64,000 nucleotides of DNA from Bacillota bacterium (GCA_025210655.1 JAOARG010000069.1:159196-223195); one strand, 5' to 3'. Shown: positions 1 through 9,260, counted from the first letter of the stretch. Notes: a model not told the origin generated them from the sequence alone. Program-made: numbers and translations.

Positions 1-1559
1 AAAGGGTTAAGACAGGGGAATTATTTACAACTGAAGGATTAAGAACTACAAGTTTTGGTCACCACTACAATGTTTTTATTACAGGTATTCCTATCATTGA
101 GAATGATAAATATAAGGGTGCTTTTATAATATATAAGGATAGGACCTATGAAATACATTCAGAAAATGAAATATATAGACAAAAAGTGAGTTTTGAGTCC
201 CTGTTCAGAAATTCAAATGATGCAATAGTAAGGATCGATGTGGATAAAACAGTTTTAGACATCAATGAAAGATTTGAATCATTATTCGGATATAAACTTG
301 ATGAAATAAAAGGTCAAAATGTGGATAAACTCATTTCAAAAATTGAAAAGTTGGATGAGAGTATAAGCCTTACAAATAAGCTACTTGAAGGCGAGAAAAT
401 AATAGTTGAAGGAATAAGATATGGTAAAAATTCTATTCCTAGACTCTACATAGTACAAGGGGTACCTATAATTGTAGATGCTACTGTAATTGGCGGCTAC
501 GGAATATATACTGATATAACAGAAAAAAAGGCTGCTGAAAATGAAGTTGTATATATGTCTTATCATGATCAGTTGACAGGTCTATACAATAGACGATATT
601 TTGAAGAACAATTTGATAAATTAGATAAAGAAGAGAATATGCCATTGGGATTAATTATGGCTGATATGAATGGATTAAAACTAATTAATGATGCATTCGG
701 ACATAATGCAGGGGACGGATTGTTGAAAAAGACAGGACGTATTTTGAAGGACAATTGTTATGAAAGTCATATCGTATCGAGGCTTGGTGGAGACGAGTTT
801 GTTATACTTATCCCTAGTATTACTGATGAAGAACTTGAGAATGTTGTAAGAATATTTAAGAATGCATGTAGAAATGAAGTATATAAGGGCATAGATTTTT
901 CTTTATCATTTGGTTGTGGAATTAAAACAAGTGTTCAAGATTCAAACAAAAATCTTTTTAAAAGAGTTGAAGACCAAATGTATAGAAATAAGCTTGTTGA
1001 AAGTCCAAGTATTAGGGGAAAGATGTTTGATACTGTAATAAAGACACTACATGCTAAGAACGAAAGGGAAGAAAGGCATTCATCAAGGGTAAGTGAATAC
1101 TGTGAAGCGATTGCAAGGGCTTTAAATATGAACTCTGAACTAGTAAAGGAAATGAAAACTGCCGGTTGGTTACATGATATAGGGAAAATTGCAGTAAGTG
1201 ATAATATACTGGATAAGCCAGAAAGTTTAGAAGATGGTGAATGGAATCAAATAAGAAAGCATCCTGAAATAGGATACAGAATTTTGAATTCTGTTAATGA
1301 GTTTACTAAACTTGCGGAACATATACTTCATCATCATGAAAGATACGACGGAAGAGGATATCCTAAAGGCCTTAAGGGAAAAGAAATTTCAATTCAAGCA
1401 AGAATAATCGCTATTGCAGACTCCTATGACGCCATGACGAGTGATAGAACTTATAGACATGCTATGAGTAAAGAAACTGCAATTCAGCAGTTAAGGGAAA
1501 ATGCCGGGACACAATTTGATCCGAAACTCGTAGATGTATTTATTCCTCTGATAGAATAG
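1..1559 (+). CDS. PAS-GGDEF-HD-GYP c-di-GMP signalling protein (5' truncated by window edge)
   Basis: The reading frame is open from the left edge (codons start at base 3), so the GTG at 186 is internal and the true start lies outside the window. In order there are the end of one PAS-like region, a PAS domain (about bases 186-540), a GGDEF domain with an intact GGDEF motif at 786-800, and an HD-GYP domain with the HD pair near 1173 and an HHERYDGRGYP motif near 1332. GGDEF domains make c-di-GMP and HD-GYP domains hydrolyse it, so this is probably a bifunctional sensor-turnover protein. Both catalytic motifs look intact. No membrane segment is visible in the part present. A MITE lies 23 bp after the stop. 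Confidence 0.92.
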   Translation, partial: RVKTGELFTTEGLRTTSFGHHYNVFITGIPIIENDKYKGAFIIYKDRTYEIHSENEIYRQKVSFESLFRNSNDAIVRIDVDKTVLDINERFESLFGYKLDEIKGQNVDKLISKIEKLDESISLTNKLLEGEKIIVEGIRYGKNSIPRLYIVQGVPIIVDATVIGGYGIYTDITEKKAAENEVVYMSYHDQLTGLYNRRYFEEQFDKLDKEENMPLGLIMADMNGLKLINDAFGHNAGDGLLKKTGRILKDNCYESHIVSRLGGDEFVILIPSITDEELENVVRIFKNACRNEVYKGIDFSLSFGCGIKTSVQDSNKNLFKRVEDQMYRNKLVESPSIRGKMFDTVIKTLHAKNEREERHSSRVSEYCEAIARALNMNSELVKEMKTAGWLHDIGKIAVSDNILDKPESLEDGEWNQIRKHPEIGYRILNSVNEFTKLAEHILHHHERYDGRGYPKGLKGKEISIQARIIAIADSYDAMTSDRTYRHAMSKETAIQQLRENAGTQFDPKLVDVFIPLIE

Positions 1560-1582
1560 ATAAAAAACACATTGAATTATTT

Positions 1583-1701
1583 GAAGCCGCTGAAAAAGTA
1601 CCTACTGTTGATTCTTATCTACAATATGTTGGGTTCCATAGTTGAAAGAAAGATACATATTGTGGTATAAGAATTTCAAATAGGACTTTTTCAGCGGCCT
1701 G
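1583..1701 (+). mobile_element. MITE-like palindromic element, copy 1 (119 bp)
   Basis: A 119 bp element begins GAAGCCGCTGAAAAAGT and ends in the near-inverse, and both arms continue inward through an ATTCTTAT...ACAATATGT stretch, so the whole element folds as one long hairpin. It is flanked by a perfect 9 bp direct repeat GAATTATTT (1574-1582 and 1702-1710), the expected trace of transposition. Three relatives occur at 16301, 24047 and 33560. It has no coding capacity and must have been moved by a transposase encoded elsewhere. Confidence 0.85.
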
Positions 1702-1807
1702 GAATTATTTCGAAGTGTTTTTTATTTGCATATATACTATTGTCTATATACTTATATAGTGTTACATTTATTATTGGAAAAGAAAAAAATTAGTTAGGAG
1801 TAATATT

Positions 1808-2113
1808 ATGAGTTTAGTTGGAGATTATAGATTACATGATAGTGTAATTAAAAATATAGATATTTTAGATGAAAAGGTTGTTGTAGAACTTGAGACTATG
1901 AAGAAAGAAAGATTATTTTTAGATCTTGAAGGTGTAATAGAAATAGATAGATATAAGACAGATAATATGTTTATTTATTCTGTTATACAGGAGCAGTATG
2001 ATGAGAATCATTGCAATGTTATATTTGTGAATTGGCATTCAAAAGAAGAAGTTGGTGGAGATTCTAAGTTTGAAGTCGTGTGTGAAAACTGGTCTCTTAG
2101 GGAAGGTAAATAA
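1808..2113 (+). CDS. small conserved-looking protein of unknown function (101 aa)
   Basis: I do not recognise this family. The protein is acidic, soluble and without signal peptide or membrane segments. It looks like a compact alpha/beta fold, with alternating hydrophobic strands early on and a Trp-containing stretch (NWHSKEE) near the C-terminus. The start has a good Shine-Dalgarno sequence (TAGGAG, 8 nt upstream of ATG). The next gene, an EamA transporter, begins 6 nt after its stop, so the two are probably co-transcribed, but nothing shows that they work together. Confidence 0.7.
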   Translation: MSLVGDYRLHDSVIKNIDILDEKVVVELETMKKERLFLDLEGVIEIDRYKTDNMFIYSVIQEQYDENHCNVIFVNWHSKEEVGGDSKFEVVCENWSLREGK

Positions 2114-2119
2114 TATAAA

Positions 2120-3028
2120 ATGGATAAAAGAAATAGTTCTTACATAGTCCTTATTTTTGGTGTAATAGCACTTTCGACTTCAGCAGTTTTTGCTAAATTA
2201 GCTAAGGCTCCCTCTAGCATAATAGCTTTTTATAGGCTGGTTTTTTCATCTATAGCTCTTTTGCCAGTCTTATTATCTAAAAAAAATTTAATGGATGAAA
2301 TAAAGAGTTTGAGTAGAAAACAAGTATATCTAGGAATAACTTCGGGTATATTCCTAGCACTTCATTATGTATTATGGTTTGAGTCCTTAAAGTATACATC
2401 AGTGGCAAGTTCCACTGTAATAGTAACTCTTCAGCCGCTTTTTTCAGTAGCTGGGGGATATATGATTTTTGGAGATAAAATCAATAGAAAATCAATGCTA
2501 GGAATAATTATTGCTATAGTAGGTAGTATAATTATTGGTATGGGGGATTTTCAAATTGGACCAAAGGCATTTATAGGTGATATAATGGCACTTCTTGCAG
2601 CGGCTATAATTACTGCATATTTTTTAGTCGGTCAGCATCTGAGAAAAAAACTATCAGTGATACCCTACTCCTTAATGGGATACATTAGTAGTTCAATCTT
2701 TTTATTTATCTATTCTCTCATGACTGGAGTTAGCTTCACTGGATATGACAAAAATACATGGTTAATGTTTTTAGGTTTGGCACTTATATCAACAATATTA
2801 GGACAAATGCTCCTGAATTGGGTGATTAAATGGTTAAATACCACAATTGTTTCAGTAGGAATTCTTGGAGAATCGATATGGGCAATAATTTTCTCATATA
2901 TATTCTTAAAAGAAACAATATCAGTTCAACAGGGACTAGGAATATCAATAATTTTGATAGGATTAGGAGTATTTGCAGTAAACAATAATATAGAAAAAGA
3001 AAGTATAGAAGAAGCAATTGAAGCATAA
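2120..3028 (+). CDS. EamA/DMT-family transporter
   Basis: A 302 aa membrane protein with about ten hydrophobic segments arranged as two similar five-helix halves, the normal EamA (drug/metabolite transporter) architecture and length. The first half carries the typical pattern of a helix, a short Lys/Pro loop (LAKAPSSIIAFYR) and a helix, followed by a conserved-looking LKYTSVASSTVI segment. Family members export amino acids or metabolites, but the substrate cannot be read from the sequence. It follows the 101 aa gene closely and ends at a bidirectional terminator shared with the convergent downstream gene. Confidence 0.9.
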   Translation: MDKRNSSYIVLIFGVIALSTSAVFAKLAKAPSSIIAFYRLVFSSIALLPVLLSKKNLMDEIKSLSRKQVYLGITSGIFLALHYVLWFESLKYTSVASSTVIVTLQPLFSVAGGYMIFGDKINRKSMLGIIIAIVGSIIIGMGDFQIGPKAFIGDIMALLAAAIITAYFLVGQHLRKKLSVIPYSLMGYISSSIFLFIYSLMTGVSFTGYDKNTWLMFLGLALISTILGQMLLNWVIKWLNTTIVSVGILGESIWAIIFSYIFLKETISVQQGLGISIILIGLGVFAVNNNIEKESIEEAIEA

Positions 3029-3063
3029 AAGGGGTCGTCTATTTAAGGACGGCCCCTTTTTCA
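3029..3063. terminator. bidirectional terminator
   Basis: Stem GGGGTCGTC/GACGGCCCC with an 8 nt loop and T-tract on the plus strand. It lies between the convergent EamA and exporter-like genes and overlaps the last codons of the minus-strand gene. Confidence 0.8.
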
Positions 3064-4019
3064 TACTTGTCAATGAATCGCATTTTTACTTTTACCAAGT
3101 CTTCCAATGAATACAGGTATTGGTGAAGTGCTATTCTATTTTGAAGTTGTTGATGATCTAAAGGAATCTGAGCATCATAAGTGAAGTGGTGTTTTATCTC
3201 TTCGAGTATTTCAATTTGATTTTCACACATATTATGCACCTTTGTATTATTAATAAAATTGTCCGTGAAATCTTTAAGCATTATAGCTTCTTTTTGTTCA
3301 AGAAAATTAGAGGCAAGGAATTTTTGCATTAGCCTAACGGTATGATACTGCTGTCGCCTCATACTAAAATATTCAACATAATAGTTGTTTTCTTGAATGT
3401 AATAACTATTCATATAATCATATGCCCTAGATTTGGCTTTTTGAAGCAGTATGTCAAGCTCATTTAACTCCATTCTAATAGTATCATTCGTACATTGGTT
3501 ATCTAAACATTTTCCCATATTGTTAAAAACATTATTGAAAATCAGTTCTGCTGAATCTTTATACTGAATTAGTTCTCCTTCAATGTCCAGAGTAAAACTA
3601 TTAACAATTAATGCAACAAATATACCTAATGCCATTAAGCCAAATTCATTAAGTAATATTAATAAGGATATTTCTTTTAATGTATAGATATGAATAACCA
3701 GAACTACATTAAGTACAATGGCCACTTTAGTATCTAATTTGAACATTAAAAAAGTAAATATGAAAACAAATAGCATTAATACAGGAAATGAAAATCCCAG
3801 TGATAGAAATAAAAAACTGGAAAGTGTAAGGGCAATTATAGCGGAAAAGAGACGTTGAGAAGCAAGTTTTAAAGATTGTTTTTTTGCAGATAGCATACTG
3901 ACGATTACAATCGTAGCTACAGATAAATGGAAATCCATATTTAATATTTGGGCAATTAAAACCCCAATTATAACAGCAATAGTTATTTTTATACTTGTTA
4001 ATATATTTTCTTTTGTCAA
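3039..4019 (-). CDS. aromatic acid exporter (ArAE/DUF939) family membrane protein
   Basis: About 326 aa. The N-terminal half has roughly five to six transmembrane helices with the family's pattern (a TAIKI-like start, then ILNMDFHLSVATIVIVSMLS). The C-terminal half is soluble, helical and rich in charged residues, as in the ArAE_1 plus C-terminal domain of Bacillota proteins. Related proteins export aromatic acids or similar compounds, but the substrate here is unknown. I chose the TTG at 4017-4019 because AAGGTGG lies 8 nt upstream; a GTG at 4031 would add four residues. The gene is convergent with the EamA gene. Confidence 0.85.
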   Translation of the reverse strand: MTKENILTSIKITIAVIIGVLIAQILNMDFHLSVATIVIVSMLSAKKQSLKLASQRLFSAIIALTLSSFLFLSLGFSFPVLMLFVFIFTFLMFKLDTKVAIVLNVVLVIHIYTLKEISLLILLNEFGLMALGIFVALIVNSFTLDIEGELIQYKDSAELIFNNVFNNMGKCLDNQCTNDTIRMELNELDILLQKAKSRAYDYMNSYYIQENNYYVEYFSMRRQQYHTVRLMQKFLASNFLEQKEAIMLKDFTDNFINNTKVHNMCENQIEILEEIKHHFTYDAQIPLDHQQLQNRIALHQYLYSLEDLVKVKMRFIDKYEKGAVLK

Positions 4020-4246
4020 AACTAATCCCACCTTAATAATCTTTATTGTTGAAGAAACTTATATTATCATTCGAAAAATAATCAATAAAATAAGTTAACA
4101 ATATACATGTATAATCTACCCCATTTGAGATAGATTCCATCACTTTTCATATTGAAATATATTAATGTACAATGATATAATTTGATTATATTTCGCTTTA
4201 ATCGAAATATTTTGACATTTACATAAATCAATAGGGGGAATCAGTC

Positions 4247-7200
4247 TTGAAAAAATTAATTGCTTTTCTGATAATATTTTCAATGTTGTCAGGAATAGGG
4301 GGAGCATACGGTCAAGAAAAAGAAGAGTTTATTCGAAGTGAGATAAGTAAACTTGATGAACTGAATTTAGGATTTGCTGGATTTGGTTATCAAGAAGGTG
4401 GCTTCAAAAGAATTGGTCTAATGTCTAGTATAATAAAAACATATGAAGGATTGACAGGAAAAGAAATTCCTGTAGGAAGTAAATTCCCTTTTAGAGATGC
4501 AGGATTTGCAGAAGCAATTAAAGCATACAATCTTGGAATAGCAAAGGAGAAAGAGCCACAATATTTATATCCAAATGACATAATTGATAGGGCGGAATTT
4601 GAAGAAGCATATACTTCTTTAATAAATATATTTGAGACTGGAAAAATTGGTTCTTCAGAGCAGTCTAAGGGGATTTTTAGTAGTTTATATGCTAAGATAG
4701 ATTTCAGCTCAGAAATATCAAATGAAACGGTTTTAGCAATGTCCTATGAAGTACTTGCATATTATAATGGAAAAACTATAAATACTTATGATGGATCAAC
4801 TGTTACAGTTGATATTTATAGAAATGTAAAATCTGCTAATGCTGATCCTAAGACTATTATAAAAAATGGTTTCACATATGAAGTTCAGCTGGTAGATAAG
4901 TCTGATATTGATTTAAATTATTATGATAGGTCTTGGGCTGTAAAGTATAAATCTGGATACTATGGTGTAATAGATAAGTCTGGAAAAGTGATTTTGCCTT
5001 ATTCCTATAATCATATAGATACTTTGAATCAAGATAGTAATAATGTTATTGCAATAGATAAAAATGGAGGATATTTAATCAATGCGATAACAGGTGAAAA
5101 AGTAGTTGATGATAAGTTTGAAAAAATCCACAGGCTTAATGATAAGCTAATTGAAGTATCTAAAAACAGTAAATGGGCACTAATGAACTATGATGGAATT
5201 TTATTATCAGACTATGATTTTGATTCTATATCAAAAGTATCAGAAACCATATATGTTTTTAAAAATGGTAAAAAAGGTTTAGTAAACGATTACGGAAAAA
5301 CAGTTATTGAAATAGAATACGATTCATTAAGTGGTTTAAGATATGGAATATATAACGCTATAAAAGATGGTGAGACCATTTTAATAGATGAGTACGGAAA
5401 TGTATTTGATAGTTATAGTGAACTTTATGAAAACTATTATAAAGTGAATATTGCTGGTAAAAGTACTGTTTACTATATTGATGATAAGAAGTCTCAGGAT
5501 TTAAAGGTAGACGATATTGGAAAAATGTTAAATGGATACGCAGTTGTATCAAAAAATAAAAAATATGGTGTAATTGATGATAAGCAAAATATCATTGTGG
5601 ATTCAAAATACGATGAAGTAATGACACCTTCAGAAGGATACTCAGTAGTTAAGATTAATGGTAAGTGGGATTTATTAAACATAAACTCAAAAACACTTAT
5701 GGGTCTTAACTATGAAAAAATACATCCTTTTTCTGAAGGCTATGCAGCCGTTAAGAAAAATGGTTTATGGGGTTATATTGACAAGAGTGGAAAAGAAGTA
5801 ATAAAAGCTAAATACACTTGGGCAGGATTTTTTAGCGAAGGATTTGCCCAAGTAGAAAAGTCAGATAAATTTGGATATATAAATACTTCTGGAAAAGAAA
5901 TCACCAAGTTTATCTATGAAGCTACAGAGCCTTTTTACAAGTCAACTGCTGCTGTAAAAAGAGATGGAAAATGGGGTAAAATAAATAAATTTGGTACTGA
6001 AATTGTTAAAGTAGAATTTTATAATATTCTAAAACCACAATTAGATTTAGACAAGGAAAATTATTTTGTTGCAACAAGATTTGACTATAAACAACAGTTA
6101 ATAAGTCCAGATGGAAAACCACTTCCAGCTAAAGCAAGTCAAATATTTAAGTGGGATCAGAATCACGTTTGGCTAAATAATAGTGGTGCAAATAGGTTAT
6201 ATAATACTAAGCTTTCTAAAACCCTTGATATATATGGAGATTTTTTTGATAAGACAAATGAATATCTATTAACAACTAAGGTTAATGGAGTAGAAAAGGC
6301 ATTTAGATATGATAGCGAAAAAGTTGTTGAACTAGGGTATAAAGATTTAAGTGGAAATCCGTTTGTCATTGCAACTAAGGAACTTGATAAAAAAGACCAC
6401 CTTGGTAGAGTAATTGCAGTAATGGGAATACTTGATTACAAGGGTGATGAAATTGTAAAAGCTGAGTACGATAGTATAAATAAAATTGCTGAAGAAATTT
6501 TCATTGCAAAAAAAGGAAATCTATTCTATAAGATTACAATAAAGGATACACCAGATGGAAGTGTTTCCAAGTATATAGAGAAGCACAATTATAAAAGACC
6601 TGAGAATAATCAAGAAGATTATCAAGAGTACTCAAAGCTGTATGCATATACAAGTGAATATAATAATTCTTATTATTCAAACATAATGACAAGGGATAGT
6701 TACTTCGAATATGACGTAAGATGGATGAATAATCCATATGTGTCTAAACGTAAATCAGCATCTTCTTATGAAAAAGATATACATGAAATCGATGATATGT
6801 TTGCAAAGTCAGGTCTAGATATTCATGGGTCAGGTGTTATACAATTAAAAGCTTCTGAGAGTGGTTTTGACTCTCATATGCCAATGAAATACATTAAGGA
6901 AAAATTAGACGGTGTATATGGACCAACTATAAGTATTAGATACTGGATTACTGAGGATAGAAGAAAAACATCTAGGAATATACTTTCTCAAAATGCTTTT
7001 GTAGAGATACTAAGATATTTCTGTGATTCAGATGAAGATGCAAATGCCATATATCAAAACATTAATACACTTTTTGTTGAGAAAAAACCTTATTATTTAT
7101 ACGGAAAAGTTCAGACATTTGGGGATACACAAATTGTAATTACTGATCCAGGTATTTATGGTGTAGATGTTCACTTTATAGAAAAGTCATATGGAGATTC

Positions 7201-7771
7201 TAAAAGAAGTACAAATAATTCAAAGAGTTCCAATGATAGTGGTAAATTTGTTGATTGGGATAGTACAAATATGTCCATAGATGATTTAATTGACGAGTCA
7301 GATTCTTTATCTGATGAAGAGATGGATAAATTGCCACTTACTACTGAAGGTAATTATCAGTCTAAAGATTATAAATCGAAAAGTGGATTTACAACATTTA
7401 TTTATACGGATTATACAAAAGGAAATTATGATCCAGGGTATGATAATCATTACATTATAGCCTTTGGTGGTAACAATGCAAGGGAAGAATCACCACAGTC
7501 ATTTGATCAAAAAGTAGTTGTGGATGATGTAGTTTTAGCCAGTGCATATTTAAAAGAGATACTAAAAGATGATCCAGAAGACTTTGAAATAATTATGCCA
7601 CTCATTTTAGAAGCATTAGGAAGAGATGAGGATATAATGGAAGAAGGAGATATGACTATTCTTATAGATTTTAATAAATCAAAGAGAAAGTATAAAACAA
7701 AAAATAAATTTAAAATTTTTATACCAGTAAATAAAGAAGGCTTTAATGCAGTACTTCACGTTATAAATTAA
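4247..7771 (+). CDS. large secreted WG-repeat protein with N-terminal SLH-like region
   Basis: A 1174 aa protein with a clear Sec signal peptide (MKKLIAFLIIFSMLSG, cleavage likely after AYG). The N-terminal ~150 residues resemble S-layer-homology or other export-associated repeats, though weakly. From about residue 220 to 620 there are many WG repeats of the type KNGLWGYIDKSGKEVI followed by Y...F.EG.A, which build a beta-propeller-like domain. The C-terminal third contains a Ser-rich acidic linker and a domain I cannot name. The likely location is the cell surface. The start is TTG with AGGGGGAA upstream. It appears to be a single-gene unit ending at the terminator at 7778. The function of WG-repeat proteins is poorly known. 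Confidence 0.85.
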   Translation: MKKLIAFLIIFSMLSGIGGAYGQEKEEFIRSEISKLDELNLGFAGFGYQEGGFKRIGLMSSIIKTYEGLTGKEIPVGSKFPFRDAGFAEAIKAYNLGIAKEKEPQYLYPNDIIDRAEFEEAYTSLINIFETGKIGSSEQSKGIFSSLYAKIDFSSEISNETVLAMSYEVLAYYNGKTINTYDGSTVTVDIYRNVKSANADPKTIIKNGFTYEVQLVDKSDIDLNYYDRSWAVKYKSGYYGVIDKSGKVILPYSYNHIDTLNQDSNNVIAIDKNGGYLINAITGEKVVDDKFEKIHRLNDKLIEVSKNSKWALMNYDGILLSDYDFDSISKVSETIYVFKNGKKGLVNDYGKTVIEIEYDSLSGLRYGIYNAIKDGETILIDEYGNVFDSYSELYENYYKVNIAGKSTVYYIDDKKSQDLKVDDIGKMLNGYAVVSKNKKYGVIDDKQNIIVDSKYDEVMTPSEGYSVVKINGKWDLLNINSKTLMGLNYEKIHPFSEGYAAVKKNGLWGYIDKSGKEVIKAKYTWAGFFSEGFAQVEKSDKFGYINTSGKEITKFIYEATEPFYKSTAAVKRDGKWGKINKFGTEIVKVEFYNILKPQLDLDKENYFVATRFDYKQQLISPDGKPLPAKASQIFKWDQNHVWLNNSGANRLYNTKLSKTLDIYGDFFDKTNEYLLTTKVNGVEKAFRYDSEKVVELGYKDLSGNPFVIATKELDKKDHLGRVIAVMGILDYKGDEIVKAEYDSINKIAEEIFIAKKGNLFYKITIKDTPDGSVSKYIEKHNYKRPENNQEDYQEYSKLYAYTSEYNNSYYSNIMTRDSYFEYDVRWMNNPYVSKRKSASSYEKDIHEIDDMFAKSGLDIHGSGVIQLKASESGFDSHMPMKYIKEKLDGVYGPTISIRYWITEDRRKTSRNILSQNAFVEILRYFCDSDEDANAIYQNINTLFVEKKPYYLYGKVQTFGDTQIVITDPGIYGVDVHFIEKSYGDSKRSTNNSKSSNDSGKFVDWDSTNMSIDDLIDESDSLSDEEMDKLPLTTEGNYQSKDYKSKSGFTTFIYTDYTKGNYDPGYDNHYIIAFGGNNAREESPQSFDQKVVVDDVVLASAYLKEILKDDPEDFEIIMPLILEALGRDEDIMEEGDMTILIDFNKSKRKYKTKNKFKIFIPVNKEGFNAVLHVIN

Positions 7772-7777
7772 GAGATG

Positions 7778-7802
7778 AAAACCACCTTCGGGTGGTTTTT
7801 TT
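7778..7802 (+). terminator. rho-independent terminator
   Basis: AAAACCACC, loop TTC, GGGTGGTTTTTT directly after the WG-repeat gene. The same 25-30 bp terminator sequence, including the preceding GAGATG, recurs after the broken oxidoreductase gene at 8888-8910. Confidence 0.9.
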
Positions 7803-7803
7803 C

Positions 7804-7963
7804 GTAGGTGGTAGGTCGTATTTCGTAGGTTGGAAGGGTATTAAGACCCAGATACAACTGATTTTCTCATCATAGAAGTAAAAGGATGATTTTTGATTCT
7901 CAAAACCATAAGTTAGTTTAAACCAATAAGTACCGTATTTCGTAGGTGGTAGGTCGTAGATCG
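7804..7963. repeat. heptamer (CGTAGGT-type) minisatellite, two patches
   Basis: Two patches (7804-7830 and 7940-7963) of imperfect 7 bp units CGTAGGT, GGTAGGT, CGTA(T/G). The same heptamer family occurs near 31207, 36361, 40050, 45180, 50431 and 50548. A minus-strand open frame across this region (7761-8090) is only a by-product of the repeats. Confidence 0.6.
7844..7920 (+). repeat. AACTGATTT hairpin repeat, copy a
   Basis: Begins AGACCCAGATACAACTGATTT and ends AGTTAGTTTA, with an inner CATCAT...GGATGAT stem. The outer arms pair as AACTGATTT with AGTTAGTTT-type sequence. Copy b of the same family lies at 8064-8122. Confidence 0.65.
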
Positions 7964-8002
7964 GATAAGTTCGTTGGAAGGTTTTATTTTTACCCCGATA
8001 AA

Positions 8003-8122
8003 GTAAATCCATTCTAGGATAGATTTCTACGGAAGGATTTACTTGTGAACTATTGTCCTGAAAAGACCCAGATACAACTGATTTTTTCATCAGAGAGATG
8101 ACCCAACTACAAATTAGTTTAA
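8003..8122 (+). repeat. AGTAAATCC hairpin followed by AACTGATTT hairpin repeat, copy b
   Basis: An AGTAAATCC...GGATTTACTT hairpin (about 8003-8046) precedes a hairpin that starts AGACCCAGATACAACTGATTT (8064) and ends CAAATTAGTTTA (about 8121). The same two-part order recurs in the tandem array at 39585-40031, so both hairpins belong to one composite repeat. Confidence 0.65.
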
Positions 8123-8176
8123 CCTAGAAGTAAAAAATCTAATGCCATTCCCCTATTCCCCCTAAAAATCAGTTAT

Positions 8177-8218
8177 CCCCAATATTATTCTAAAACACCC
8201 CAATAATATACAATTATA
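8177..8218 (+). promoter_or_regulatory. predicted AraC-type direct-repeat operator
   Basis: CCCCAATATTATTC at 8177 and CCCCAATAATATAC at 8198 form a direct repeat with a 21 bp period, about 80-115 bp upstream of the oxidoreductase start. Similar pairs (core CAAtTATAttCA) lie upstream of the SnoaL-like gene (9158/9180) and of the AraC gene between them and their neighbours (10973/10995). I infer a common regulator, most simply the AraC protein at 9977-10879. Confidence 0.5.
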
Positions 8219-8293
8219 AACTTCTCATAGTGATTACAATAAGACTATACTTCAAATAAATAATCGTGAAGAAATCAATTAGGAGGAATCACA

Positions 8294-8881
8294 ATGAAAA
8301 TAATGGTTGTAACTGCCCATCCAAATTTTGAAAACTCAAGAGTTAATAAAAGATGGATTGAAGAATTAGAAAAGCAAGGGGATATTACTGTAAATAATCT
8401 TAATGTAAAATAGCCAGATGAAGTAATTGACAAGGAAGCTGAGCAAGCTCTTTTACTTGAGCATGATAGAATTGTATTCCAGTACCCTTGGTATTGGTAC
8501 AACATGCCACCACTACTAAGAAAGTGGCAAGACCTAGTATTAGAATATGGATTTGCCTTCGGTCCTGGTGGAACAAAACTAAGCGGTAAGGATTATGTAG
8601 TAGCAATTTCAGTAGGTGGTCCAGAAGTATCATACCAAGCAGGTGGCTACAATACATTCACAATTAGCGAGTTTTTAAAGCCAATGCAACAAACTGCAAA
8701 TCTAACTGGAATGAACTTCTTACCAGCATTCAAAATCCATTCAGCAGTAGTAATTACTGATGAAGATCTTGAAAAATCAGCAGTAGACTATGTAAATCAC
8801 ATTACAGATCCTGAATTAGATCCACAAGTAGAATTAAAAAGAATACTATCTGAAATGCAAGAAACAGGAAATGAATTGTAA
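8294..8881 (+). pseudogene. NAD(P)H oxidoreductase (flavodoxin-like, KefF/MdaB family) with in-frame TAG at codon 40
   Basis: From ATG 8294, preceded by AGGAGG, the frame reads a typical start (VVTAHPNFENSRVNKRW), meets TAG at 8411-8413, and continues without shift to the natural C-terminus at 8881. The sequence around the stop is LNVK-stop-PDEVID; relatives usually have Tyr before PDE, so one change from TAT or TAC would create the TAG. The rest keeps family motifs (HDRIVFQYPWYWYNMPPLLRKW, then FGPGG). An internal ATG at 8504 could give only a 125 aa fragment without the N-terminal flavin-binding loop. Family members are FMN/FAD quinone reductases of about 190-200 aa. It could be a real pseudogene, a sequencing error or read-through. 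Confidence 0.85.
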
Positions 8882-8887
8882 GAGATG

Positions 8888-8910
8888 AAAACCACCTTCG
8901 GGTGGTTTTT
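8888..8910 (+). terminator. rho-independent terminator
   Basis: AAAACCACC, loop TTC, GGGTGGTTTTT immediately after the oxidoreductase pseudogene. It is a near-exact duplicate of the terminator at 7778-7802. Confidence 0.85.
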
Positions 8911-9045
8911 AATTTGCCCAGCATCATCAAGGATGATAGCCCAGCTATATATTTCATATATAAGCCCATCAGTAGATATAGCTACTAGCCCAGCAAAGGT
9001 TTTTTGACCTTTTAGTTCAAGGAAGTTTTATCAACGTAAAACGAT
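8911..9045 (+). repeat. array of short hairpins with GCCCAG linkers
   Basis: Consecutive small stem-loops, each preceded by GCCCAG or GCCCAT: ATCATC/GATGAT (8923-8937), TATATAT/ATATATA (8946-8962), AGTAG/CTACT (8971-8986) and AAAGGT/ACCTTT (8995-9012). They are followed by GTTTTA/TAAAAC (9025-9042), which resembles the last hairpin of the arrays at 30114 and 39345. The stems differ but the linker is constant. The rest of the gap to 9260 holds AT-rich sequence and the direct repeat at 9158. Confidence 0.55.
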
Positions 9046-9157
9046 TATTATCTAACGCTCTTCCCATTTCCCTGTTCCCCTTCAAAGTAGCAACTTTGAA
9101 ATTCCCCTATTCCCCCTAAGAGATAGAAGTCTCTGAATAAGCTATTCAAAAACCCAT

Positions 9158-9191
9158 CAATTTTATACAAAAAACCACCCAACTATATTCA
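9158..9191 (+). promoter_or_regulatory. predicted AraC-type direct-repeat operator
   Basis: CAATTTTATACA (9158) and CAACTATATTCA (9180) repeat with a 22 bp period about 70-100 bp upstream of the SnoaL-like gene and match the motif found upstream of the neighbouring oxidoreductase and AraC genes. Confidence 0.5.
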
Positions 9192-9260
9192 ATTAGATAT
9201 ACATATAAGCTGATAATATATAGACATAAGATAAATTAAATAAACTTTAGGAGGATTAAT

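Noticed and set aside
7761..8090. Minus-strand open frame of 109 codons after the WG-repeat gene
   Set aside because: It covers the terminator, heptamer repeats and a hairpin repeat, has no ribosome site and its protein is low in recognisable pattern.
8411..8413. Pyrrolysine at the amber codon in the oxidoreductase gene
   Set aside because: No pylT, pylS or pylBCD genes are seen, and only one gene shows such a codon. A simple mutation is likelier.
8911..9045. Hairpin series considered as a CRISPR array
   Set aside because: The constant part is only ~6 bp and the variable parts are self-complementary stems, unlike spacers.
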